Positions 9,461 to 18,905 of a stretch of DNA of 64,000 bases are shown here, piece by piece. The stretch comes from Blepharisma stoltei. Lineage: Eukaryota > Ciliophora > Heterotrichea > Heterotrichida > Blepharismidae. Numbering within the stretch: the stretch's first letter is position 1; each line of letters starts with the position of its first letter. A program made the translations under genes and the position numbers. The DNA lies in contig CAJZBQ010000005.1 in assembly GCA_914767885.1 (NCBI GenBank), positions 1,054,001 through 1,118,000 of the forward strand, given 5' to 3'. The notes under the pieces were generated by a model. That model saw nothing but the letters and a program-made list of their open reading frames with translations, was not told where the DNA came from and ran no database searches.

Positions 9461-12038
9461 ATGATAATGATTAAACCTATACTTTTGCTATTATTTTATG
9501 CTTACGCCTATAAAGAAACCCTCACATTTCTCACAGTCTCCTCATCAAGCTCTCTTGCAATCATAAACTTTACAGACGATTGAACAGACCCTCACTCTCC
9601 CATCACAAATTATGGGATATTCCCTGAATCACTATATTCTTTATTAAATCTCAGCCAAACGAAACATTTTGAAGCAACTTTTGCTTGGGGAACTCCTCCT
9701 CCGCAGTCTAGCGAAAGAATTACAATATACAATAAGCTAAAAAATGAAAAAATCAGGCTAGATAAGGCAGGATTTACCTTAATTTCTGACTCTTCATCAA
9801 ACTGAAAAATGCTGACTAGCTTGCTTAGCTCATTATTCTGCTCATATATTAACGTAGACGACGAATCCATAAAAACCAAAGAATTCCAGCACATTCATAC
9901 CAATGATTTTCTATGTAAAGAAAATTTCATTAGAGCTCAACATTTATTGCCATGCCGTGGGAATAAAGGCTTCTCGACTCTTTTTGGGTCATTTTATAGC
10001 TCAAAATATGTAAGTTTGACTATTGCAGCTGAAACTGATGGGGAAAATAAATATAAATATACGATTAGAGCAACAGTAGAAGTCTCTTCAAAAGAGCCAC
10101 TAAAGTCTGTGTATGATGAGTGACTTCGTGCCATTTAAATAATTTGGTAATGTGACATTTCCTCACTCCCCCCCCCTTTAAATTGGAACTAAAAATTTTG
10201 TTCCAATTTAAAGGGTTTTTAAAAAAACAATATCAATATAAAATTTTTTATAAAAAAAACTTTGTATATAAAAATTTAAAAAAAAAAATTTCAAAAACTT
10301 ATCGAGTTTTAGATTAATAAATTTGTTTAATAAAATGCTATTTACTCTTTATCCTTTAAAACAAAGCAAGATATAACTAAATTTTCATTATCAGTTAATA
10401 CGCCACTATTAATTGGCATCAAAATTATTTGCACAAAAATTATTATTTTTATTGATAAAATAAAATTAAAAAAAAATAAAAAATTTAGAAAATTTATCAT
10501 CAAAGTGCTAATTTTGTCTAAATAAGATGTTATTTATACTCTATTCTTTAAAATAAAGCAAGAAATAACTAAATTTTGAAATTTTATAAAGAATTCCTAT
10601 TGAATTTATATCAAAACTATCCAAATAAAAACTATCATTTTTATCAAAAAAAATAAAAATTTTTTTAAAAAAATTTTTAAAAAAAAAATTTAATTGTTGT
10701 TTTAAATTTAGCAATTAAGGATAATAAATTTATTTAAATAAGATGCTCTTTATACTTTATTCTTTTAAAAAAGAGCAAGATATAACTAAATTTTTAATTT
10801 TAGTTAAGAAGAAACATTTAACTTATATCAAAACTTTTTAGATAAAAATTATATATAATTTTTTATTATAAAATTAAATTTTATTCCAAGTTAATTTACC
10901 AAAAAAGTGGAAATTTTTACCTATATTTTGTTCCAATTTAAAGGGGGGGAGTCAGGTATTTTTGGTAGAAATTTTTTCCTAGTGAGAATTTTAATGGTTT
11001 TTGACTGAAGAAATACCACACGAAGAAAAAGTTATGACCAAAATTCTGATATGGAGAAGTTCCTAACAAATGACTGGAAACGATGATGAGTGTATTAGTA
11101 GCTCTATAGAACTTATAGAAGACGCTGCAATAGAGTCTCATCCTCTCCATACTCTTCAAATTAGCAAGCTTTCATTGACAAGCCCTAGCTCATTTGAAAA
11201 TCAGCCTATTAAATCGTCCAGAAAAATTGGTGATGTTCGATACAGATTTGATACTACTTATACACATGTTTTGAAAAATAATTCTCCAGAGCTTTTAAAT
11301 ATCGCTTTTACTGAAGTATTTCCGAATATCGTAACGCCGCTTCTGCATACATTTTCGCATTCTCCTATAAAAATATTCTTTATTATAATATAAAGGAATT
11401 TTAATTTTAAAAAAAAAACATTATAGCGATTTATAGCCCAGGAGGACTTATAGCAAGCCTTAAGCTTAGATTTTAGGCCAAAATTGTGAATTTAGCTTGA
11501 GTGATTTTGCTAAAAATAACTAGTAGCCTAAGGAAAGCAATAAGCTGTTCTGGGCTATACATTATCCAGGATATCAAAATTCAAAAAAGGGTGGACTGTT
11601 GATTTTGAACTTATATTAAAGCCAAATGAAGAAATCAGTATAAAATTCCAGTTAGAAAAAAAGCTTTTAAGCTTTGAAGAATACCCAACAGACCCACAGA
11701 GAGGCTGGGATATCCCTTCTACCATCATCATCTACAAAGGAAACACTCTTGAAGGAATCCTCCCCACAGACGACTTATTAGTTATGACTCCAGAGCCAGA
11801 TTTTTCAATGCCTTTTAACGTAATCTGTATAACTGGCTCAGTCATTGCATTTTTCTACACCTCAATTCAAACTTTACAGCTGTGGAAAGAAAAAATCCAT
11901 TGGTCAAACCCTCATTATGAGACCTCCGTCATTAAAGCTCAAAAAATCCAAACCTATGTAAAAAATGGATTATTAGGGATTTCTCTAGTCATTTTATATA
12001 TTTTAGACAGAAAAGGAATATTAAAGCTGCTAGGCTAA
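9461..12038 (+). CDS. PIGT: GPI transamidase subunit PIG-T (Gpi16)
   Basis: PIG-T is the luminal-domain subunit of the ER complex that attaches GPI anchors. Seen: signal peptide (IKPILLLLFYAYAYKETLTF), FLCKENFIRAQHLLPCRGNKGFSTLF typical of PIG-T, RKIGDVRYRFDTTYTHVL, then FEEYPTDPQRGWDIPST and the final membrane helix after PDFSMPFNVICITGSV. Three IESs interrupt it (10148-10965, 10980-11063, 11368-11571); the last gives a clean in-frame join (SHSPISKFKKGW). Around the first two the frames do not close even after excision: one base near 10136 and one near 11068 seem wrong, so either homopolymer errors or an unrecognised small intron remain. TGA is Trp at 9581 (TDDWTDP) and elsewhere. Confidence 0.8.
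10148..10965. other. IES 8 (818 bp) in PIG-T
   Basis: Direct repeat TTTGGTA (10143-10149 and 10961-10967) ending in TA. Contains a second-family MITE (10167-10952). Confidence 0.65.
10167..10952. mobile_element. MITE family 2 (TTTAAATTGGAAC ends)
   Basis: Ends CTCACTCCCCCCCC+TTTAAATTGGAAC and the inverse GTTCCAATTTAAAGGGGGGG. The interior is very AT-rich and contains three internal copies of a block like ATGCTxTTTATxCTTTATxCTTTxAAA, i.e. an internal tandem repeat of about 200 bp. Confidence 0.75.
10980..11063. other. IES 9 (84 bp) in PIG-T
   Basis: TTCCTA at both edges (10976-10981, 11060-11065); removes two in-frame stops. Frame after joining still needs a one-base correction. Confidence 0.5.
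11368..11571. other. IES 10 (204 bp) in PIG-T, with palindromic MITE ends
   Basis: TA 11368-11369 and 11572-11573, in phase. Interior inverted repeat TATAGCCCAGGA (about 11431) and its complement (about 11555) relates it to the foldback at 39088-39322. Confidence 0.8.
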
Positions 12039-12086
12039 TAAGATAAACAAAAATAGGCTATTTTTTATGTTAAAATGTAATATATA

Positions 12087-13400
12087 ATGTCTGAGCATCT
12101 CCTCAAAATGCTTATAGAAATTGAGCACACTGCTCCTGCTTATTCTTCAAAAGCCCGCACAGCTTCATTACTGCCGAGTCCCCGCACAAATTTCCAATCA
12201 ATTTCCAGTCCTCCATCTGCTTATAACTTATATTCTCAGGATAGGAACTCAAAAGTTAAAGAATTTAACTATGAAAACACTAAAAAACAGCTGAATTCTT
12301 TATATAATAAATTAAGCTCTGCTGAAGCTCACAAAGAAGCTATTGAAGCGCAGAGAAAAGAAAAATTTAGGTCGCAAGATGAAAAAAGGCAAAGGAGGAC
12401 TTTAAGGTCGAAAATCAGCAAAATATTGTCAAGCTTGCCTGAGTTGTGTCAAAAACAGAATAAGCATGACACGTGGACTAAAGCTGTCGAAAAAAGGCAG
12501 AATTTAATTAAACTTAATGAGATTAGAAGTAGCAGAGGATTGGACCCTTTGGAAAAGCTTGAAATTTCAAGTGATGAAGAAGTGGATTATAATGGAAACC
12601 TTTATAAAAAAACTGACTATTTTGATAGACCAGTTACCTTGAGGAACCTTTTATATGAGAATTTGACACCAAAAGAGCTAGCGGTTATGAGTGAGGATCC
12701 TTTGTATTATATTCAAAATTCAAAATACCTAGAAGATTTAAATTTACTTAAAGAAAAAAGCTGAGATGAATTAATAGCAGAAGACCCGAAGGACCCAAAT
12801 AATATCAAAAAATCCAAAAGAAATTTCACAGACAAATTTTTACTGAGAAATTGTAAAAGTGAAAGCCAGAAGCTGAGGCTAAAAGATCCAGAAGCTATAT
12901 TACTAACAAAAAGAGCACAGATGAATGACAGCCAAAACTCGAGGGTGGAGCAAGCCATGGAGAGCCAAAAAATGATGGAGCAGTATTTTCGAGACAAGCA
13001 AGAACAATTTAAACTGAAAAGTCATGAAAAATACCAAAAAATCCAAAATATGATAGAAGAAAACCGAATAAGCATCAGAAAACGCTACGAAACTAAACAA
13101 GCCAAAATCGAAGAAAAAATTCACAAAGAAAAAGCCAGACAAGCTGAGCAGCTTCAAAAAAAGAAACAAATCTACGAAAAACACGTCCAAAAGATCATAG
13201 AAATGAAAAAGAAAAAAGAAACCGCATTAGACACGCTGAGAGATTTTAAAGAAATTTTTAATGAAATGGAAAATGTATATAAAATCAAGCTAAAAGAACA
13301 ACAAATGTCACAAAAACTTGTAGGAGTCAAAGATTTAATTAAGAAATGGGAGGCAAAGGAGTACTTTTTGCATAAAAGTAGGGATTTTAGCACTTTATAA
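12087..13400 (+). CDS. Coiled-coil protein, 437 aa
   Basis: No family named with confidence. One in-frame TGA (12762, KSWDEL) is Trp; otherwise uninterrupted, no intron or IES. The N-terminal 90 residues are Ser/Pro-rich; from about 95 to 150 and 280 to 430 the sequence is dense in Lys, Glu and Gln with heptad-like spacing (EEKIHKEKARQAEQLQKKKQ), so long helices are expected. The segment DPLYYIQNSKYLEDLN near residue 210 is aromatic. Likely cytoskeletal or ciliary, by composition only. It starts 48 bp after PIG-T. Confidence 0.75.
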
Positions 13401-13471
13401 AAATATTTTTATTTATATGATTTTTATTGGGAGATCTTATATATAAAATTCTTAATAAAATAACCCGGGAA

Positions 13472-14212
13472 ATGGAAAATTCACCCTTTAGAGCACAGTC
13501 AGGAGACCGCAAACCACAGACGTACACCCCAGTTAATTTAAAGCTGGTTTTTGATATGGTAAAAGCTGGAGAACCTTTTAAGCTTAACAATGAGCCAATT
13601 GATGTTATTGAGCTCGTATGCAGGGTCTCAGGATATAGAGAGTCCCAAAACACTATTTCCCTTGATCTCCAAGATGACAACGGAGCCATAAAAGGTGTAA
13701 TCTACCGAAAAGGCGATGGCAGCCTACCCAAAGCATTAAGAAACTACACTTTTTCAGCTAATGGCTATGCCCACATCATCGGAAATCTTCGGAAATTCAA
13801 TGACAATGTACAAGTTGTAATTCAGCAAATTGAAAATATTACGAACTATGAAAGTGTCCACTATCATAAATGCAAAGTTCTTTGGAGCTTTTTAATTAGA
13901 AATGGAAGCCTGCATGTCCCAACCCAGCCATCCCAGCAAAGTCAAAATATTTTAACTGAATCTTCAAAGAAATTCGTCAGTCCTGAAAATACAGAAAGTA
14001 ACGAAATGTCATATTTAACTTTGGAACAAAGAGAAATAATGAAAGCAGTTGGCACAGCTTCAAGAGAAAAAGGAGGAATTGCTAGATATGCAATCGCTGG
14101 AATTGTAGGAAGCAAAGTTAAAGACATAGATAGAGTGCTTAGTGAGTTGTTCAATTATGGATACATTAGCCAAACTGATGATGGTGCTTATTTTATAGTG
14201 AATAATTCTTAA
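13472..14212 (+). CDS. RPA2: Replication protein A 32-kDa subunit
   Basis: RPA2 is the middle subunit of the heterotrimeric single-strand DNA-binding complex used in replication, repair and recombination. The 246-aa product has the family layout: a phospho-tail-like Ser/Gln N-terminus, an OB fold (VIELVCRVSGYRESQNTISL, LDLQDDNGAIKGVIY, YAHIIGNLRKFNDNVQVVIQ) and a C-terminal winged helix (EQREIMKAVGTASREKGGIA, DIDRVLSELFNYGYISQT). I chose ATG 13472 (MENSPFRAQSG); the frame is open 45 bp further up but without ATG. No IES or intron. Confidence 0.88.
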   Translation: MENSPFRAQSGDRKPQTYTPVNLKLVFDMVKAGEPFKLNNEPIDVIELVCRVSGYRESQNTISLDLQDDNGAIKGVIYRKGDGSLPKALRNYTFSANGYAHIIGNLRKFNDNVQVVIQQIENITNYESVHYHKCKVLWSFLIRNGSLHVPTQPSQQSQNILTESSKKFVSPENTESNEMSYLTLEQREIMKAVGTASREKGGIARYAIAGIVGSKVKDIDRVLSELFNYGYISQTDDGAYFIVNNS

Positions 14213-14252
14213 TTAAATGGCTTGTGGTAATTTTTGTCTATAATTTAGAATT

Positions 14253-14864
14253 ATGAAAGCTTTGATTGTTTATGCACACCCCAGTCCAGCTAGTTTCAGC
14301 CATGCAGTAAAAGAGTCGTTGAAATCAGGATTCATCGATGCAGGGTGGGAAATAATTGAAAGTGACTTGTATAAAATGGGTTATAAGGCTTGCTTAGACA
14401 GATATGATTATCCTACTTATACAGAAGAAGTATTTAATATAGATAGAGCTTCAACACAAGCCTTAAATGATCATGTTTATGATAGAGAAATTGAAATTGA
14501 GATGGACAAAATCCGCGCAGCAAATGTCATTGCTTTTCAGTTTCCCATATGGTGGAGTACTACACCAGCCATTTTAACAGGGTGGCTACAAAGGAATTTT
14601 CCTATAGGTTTTGGATGGCCAGACCCAGTTTTAAGTGGTAAAAAAGTATTAATTGCATGCACTGCTGGAAATAATCCAAAAGAAGAATTGGAAGCTGCAG
14701 TCAAATTATTTGCAAGATCTTTTGAATTTATGGGAGCTAAAATTTTGCCTTATATAATAATTACTTCTGTAAACACCTCTACGCAAGAAGGAAGGGAAAA
14801 TGAGTTAGCAAACGCTAGGGAAGTTGCAAGAGAAACTGCAGCAAATTTCCAAACTGCGCCTTAG
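14253..14864 (+). CDS. NAD(P)H quinone oxidoreductase, flavodoxin-like fold
   Basis: Two-electron quinone reductase of the NQO/MdaB type, using FAD or FMN. The 203-aa protein starts with the nucleotide-phosphate segment KALIVYAHPSPASFSHAV and has the diagnostic FQFPIWWSTTPAILTGWLQR block followed by GFGW. Length fits the family. No IES, no intron, start 40 bp after the RPA2 stop. Soluble, presumably cytosolic. Confidence 0.88.
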   Translation: MKALIVYAHPSPASFSHAVKESLKSGFIDAGWEIIESDLYKMGYKACLDRYDYPTYTEEVFNIDRASTQALNDHVYDREIEIEMDKIRAANVIAFQFPIWWSTTPAILTGWLQRNFPIGFGWPDPVLSGKKVLIACTAGNNPKEELEAAVKLFARSFEFMGAKILPYIIITSVNTSTQEGRENELANAREVARETAANFQTAP

Positions 14865-14982
14865 TAGATAATTAATTATACTTAGTAATCAGCAATTGCT
14901 TATTTTAGCTTATCAATAATTTTCATTAATTGTAGACTTTCAAATAGAAGCATAATTGCGGCTTATTTTAAAATATAGAAAA

Positions 14983-15671
14983 ATGCTAAATAATGAGACT
15001 TTAATTTTTTTATTTTAAATTAATTCCTAATAGAACAGACTAATAAAAAATTTCCTGAGCAATTTTACGACCCAGAGCAAGCCAAAGACGAGCTAAAAAC
15101 CAAGCTAAAACTCTTAAGATCAGCTTTAAAGCCACTCATAGTCGATGGAAAAGTCCCAAGCAGCGCAGTCCCATCTGACCTCCGCGAAGAAATCGTAAAA
15201 ATCTATGACGAGCATGGCGGTATCAACCTTCTGACCCAAATTCTCAAACTTGGTTACAACACTATCAAAAACTGGCACAAAACCTGACAATCAGACCCCT
15301 TGGTCTTTCGCAAGCCCATCAAGCGTCAGCGCGAAAAAGGCTCCCAAGTAGAAAAAGTCGTTAAAAAAGTCCTTGGCGCCAACAAATCAGAAACAATTAT
15401 AAAGAAAGAAATAAAAACCAAGCATATTATCACAGAAAATTCAACCCCAGTAGAAAGGCTTTCTAATGAGCTGACCTTATCAGAAGAAGCCCAAATAAAG
15501 AAAATAAAAGAAATGATGGCGGAAAAACTGAGGTCTGGGAAGGGGTTATATGATAATGATGATCTGAAAAATGAAGTTACTAAACTTTATAGGACGGTGG
15601 GAGAAGCAAATTCTGTCGCAATTTTGCTAGGATTAAGTGAAAAAGCTGTTAAAAATTTAGTTGAAAATTAA
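14983..15671 (+). CDS. Helix-turn-helix-like protein, 220 aa
   Basis: No named family. From ATG 14983, removing a 26-bp TA-bounded segment (15002-15027) gives one frame of 220 codons with Trp-TGA at 15285. Two similar helical units occur: EEIVKIYDEHGGINLLTQIL..YNTIKNWHKTW near residue 65 and LKNEVTKLYRTVGEANSVAILLGLSEKAVKNL at the C-terminus; both look like helix-turn-helix modules, with a Lys-rich linker between. DNA binding is therefore an inference. The stop overlaps the stop of the convergent gene by 4 bp. Confidence 0.6.
15002..15027. other. IES 11 (26 bp), unusually short
   Basis: TAAT at both edges; excision joins ATG CTA AAT AAT GAG ACT to the main frame (ETLIEQTN). No GT...AG, so it is not an intron. 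Confidence 0.45.
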
Positions 15672-17119
15672 TTAGGTTTAATAAAGTTGTCTTCTTTAGT
15701 GAAGGTGGGAGGAAGCATACGCTTGAGGCGGCCAATGAGGTGCTTGTTAATGCGGTTGTGCTTGGGAACACCATTTGTATAGGATACATCGATAGCCATA
15801 AAGCTAGGGATCCCATTTTTCATCATATTTCATTTGGGAGTAATTGATTTTTCAAATGATTTAGAATGCAAGTCTTCTCGCTCAGTTGAATTTTCTGTAT
15901 CTAAAATCGCAGTTTTTTTCAATATATTCAACTCTTTGTCACTTAATGGCTTCAGTTTAGTCCTTTCATGCTTTGGGGTATTTATCGTTCTTAATATAAA
16001 GCTGTTTCTTTTTACATTAATAGGCGATAAACTTGTAGAATTTTGGCTCAGATGCTTTAAGGCTACCCTGCTTAGCTGAGGTTTTACGTCTAAAATTTGC
16101 TCCATAGACTCGAATTTTTTTTTCCGAGAGTTTTCTTTGATTTTAATTTTGTTTTGCAAAAAATTCAAGGATTCTTCACCTCTTACCCTCATTTGAAAAT
16201 CTTTTTTGGTGATATAGAGGACTTCGGCACTAGTGGAGTAGCAAGTGCATGTGTAAAGCATTTTTGAGTTTGCCATGACTTCTTCGTCACCTAGCATCTC
16301 GCCAACGCCTACTAAGGCAATTATATTGGAGGTTTTTACTTGTGTTAAGGAGAGCTCTTTTTTGGTTTGGCCGATTGCGCTATAGGCGTATTTAGGGGTT
16401 TTGTCAGCGTCACTTCATTTTGTGAGTTCAAATTCTCCTTTTTTTACTATATAAACGTGTTCACTTTCCTCTCCTTGTTTATACACAATACCTTTCCTAA
16501 TAAAAGATTTTGACTTAAAATAATACGTCAGCCTTCCAATCGCTTTTTTGGTCCAGCCTCTAAACAGTGGGATCCCTGCAAAAAAATCAATTAAGGCGTC
16601 TAATTTTTCAGCTTCAACCTTACCCAATATTTTTAAATAATCTTCTTTTTCAAGAATTGCAAAATGAGTATCAGTTACGCATTGAATTGTCGCTGACCTT
16701 GGAATGTCTTTTAATAGGGCTAGTTCTCCAAAAGCCATTCCTTGTGAAAGCTTGCCAACTTCTGTCAGAATTGTTTCAGTTCCTTCTTCTGGATTATCAC
16801 AGGGTCTTGTGGTTGGAACTAATATACTGACTTCTCCATCCAAAATGATATAAAATTTAGTTCCGAATTCCCCAAAGTGACAAACATACTGAATAAAGAT
16901 TACCTCATCTTTAGGGATAAATTCATAGCCCATATACAAGCAAGCTTGTCAATGAATCTGTTCTCCAGATTCTTCAACTTGTTTTATGAAAAATTTTATG
17001 TTTTGTGTAAGGGCTTTTAAAGTACTTAATTGTTTTTGAGATCTTTGAAATGATGGCTTTGATAATAAAGAAATCAAATCTTTTAGTGTTTGATTGCTCT
17101 CATCATTAGTTAATGACAT
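15668..17119 (-). CDS. Cyclic-nucleotide-binding-domain protein, 483 aa
   Basis: ATG 17119 to TAA 15668-15670, uninterrupted, with Trp-TGAs (IHWQAC, LTKWSDAD, PKWNMM). Residues about 65-150 form a cyclic-nucleotide-binding beta-roll: GTKFYIILDGEVSILV, then GELALLKDIPRSATIQC, whose GELAL..xRxAT phosphate-binding cassette is intact. A second, less typical roll follows (FIRKGIVYKQGEESEHVYIV, GEMLGDEEVM). No kinase, channel or GEF domain is present; the C-terminal third is basic and low-complexity. A regulatory-subunit-like or ciliary cNMP-sensor role is plausible. It ends tail-to-tail with the 14983 gene, overlapping it by 4 bp. Confidence 0.8.
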
Positions 17120-17278
17120 AATTATTTAAAAAAAGAAAAAATTGGCAATTTTCCTCAAATTAAATACAGAAAACACAATTTTGTATATAATTCATAAAAA
17201 TGAATTTTAAAATAATATCATATTTATTAGTAGGTATTTGCCTAGGCATTATATAACTCTATAAAGCATAAACACTTA

Positions 17279-18897
17279 TTAATCATTTTCAGAGTTATTA
17301 ATGAGCTCATCAAATTTCTCATTTAAACTTTTTATTGATTCCTCCAATGAATCTGACAGCTCATTGTGCTGATTTAGTGCACTCTCAAGATCAACCATTC
17401 TTTGTGAAAATTTTTGTTCTGAGCCACCTAAAATTCTTTCAAATTTAGAAATCAAGTCCATCTCAGCCGCTGTTTTATTATCAAATCTATTAGAAACTAC
17501 GCTTTTACTGCTATCGCCTTCTTCACTTTTTTCTTGAGCTTTTTTCTGGATGAATGCCATAGGGACTCCTAATGCTGCAATAACTATGAGAATTATCCAG
17601 ACCCCAGAAATGCTTTCAATTTCTAATGGGACTGACGCTTTATGGTCGCAGCCAGTGGTATTTGAAGCTAGTATGTCTTTGTTTTTTAAGTTTTGATGGA
17701 AATGATTTTCATATAATACTATTCTTTTTTACCTAAAAAAATATTTTTTAAGAATAAATTCCCTTATCTTGAATTTATACAAAAACACTATAAATTCGCC
17801 AATGTAATTTGATTATAAAGAGTCTCGTCAAAATCATTAGAAAATGCAAATGCGTAATACTCAGGGATAAACACGTCCCCCACTATCTTAAAATCACAAC
17901 TAATCCCTGCATAAAATATTGCTAATGGTACAGGCAAAGCTGCAGCATCTATACTTCCACTGTCTAAATCGTCTAAAATTTGTAAGGCATTCCCATTGTC
18001 CCATTTATATGATTTTACTTTGACTTGGAATGCTTCTAAAGCTTCTTTATATTGGACAAATGATCCAATTTTTAGCCCTTTTATATCTTTGTAACTGTTT
18101 ATTGAACTTTGATAATTATCAACTGAAAAATTCGCGACTAAGCTTGCTACATAAGCTGCTGCCAGCGTTAAAGCAGTAAACCAATATATCATTTGTATAA
18201 TTTTTCCAGGCAAAGTCCTTATTTCTTTAGCTCCAATGAACACAAGTGATGCAAAAGCGTGCCACAAGCTTTCTATCCCACTTAATTTGATTTTTTCTAT
18301 AAAGTTTTTTATTTTATATATATATAAATATTCATAAAATTTAGAATAAAATTCCTTTTCTATATTGAAATTGTATAGGACCATTTACTTTTCTTTCTAT
18401 CATCCATAAGATGTGGGCATAAAAAAGAACTGAGAAAAATATAGCAATCCAGAAGGTATAGTCAAATGGTTTTAAGAATATTCACATTGATGTACTATCA
18501 ACAAGCTTGATTACAAGAAATAACCCAGAGTCATAAACAGGGGTTGAGTATTTTAATTTAGATAAATATTGGTTCTTAATGGCAACTCCTGCTATTGACA
18601 TATCAGCGTTTCCATTAAGAATCGCGGTCATCATATTGTCTCAATCAAAACATTGGATTGTATAATTAGTAAAGCCAATATAAGATGAAACTTTGTCTCA
18701 TAAATCAATAGAATACCCAGTAAATCTGAATTAAATATATTTTTTAATTTAATAATTATACTAAAAAAAATTATATTTTTTCTTTCCCAAGTAAAACTTG
18801 AATAGTCTGTTGAACCAATGTCGCAATATGTCATAGGTGGCCATGGACTTGTAACTAAAGTATATGCATAAATCCCTGGCAATAGGAAAATTCACAT
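17279..18897 (-). CDS. Ionotropic glutamate receptor-like channel, compact form
   Basis: Ligand-gated cation channel family. With three IESs removed (17712-17788, 18283-18385, 18721-18773) ATG 18897 to TAA 17279 is 461 codons in one frame. Order: signal-peptide-like start (MWIFLLPGIYAYTL), half-domain S1 (TGYSIDLWDKVSSYIGF, SIAGVAIKNQYLSKLKYSTP), M1 (LKPFDYTFWIAIFFSVLFY, very plant-GLR-like), pore helix (SLWHAFASLVFIGAKE), M3 (AAAYVASLVANFS, equivalent of SYTANLAAF), S2, M4 (SGVWIILIVIAALGVPM) and an acidic coiled tail. There is no large amino-terminal domain, as in bacterial GluR0-type receptors. Pore selectivity cannot be read. The start lies only 8 bp from the divergent PIH1 gene's ATG. 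Confidence 0.85.
17712..17788. other. IES 12 (77 bp) in glutamate receptor
   Basis: TATA at both edges; join gives ITLANLYENHF. Located between S2 and M4. Confidence 0.8.
18283..18385. other. IES 13 (103 bp) in glutamate receptor
   Basis: TA 18283-18284 and 18386-18387; join gives WMIERKVSGIESLWHAF, between M1 and the pore helix. Confidence 0.8.
18721..18773. other. IES 14 (53 bp) in glutamate receptor
   Basis: TA 18721-18722 and 18774-18775; join gives SSFTWERKNTGYSIDLW, in S1. Confidence 0.8.
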
Positions 18898-18905
18898 TTA
18901 TTATT

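Noticed and set aside
13427-13471. RPA2 start at 13427 or other TTG/CTG/GTG starts
   Set aside because: Non-ATG starts are not expected in ciliate nuclear genes; the first ATG (13472) gives a normal RPA2.
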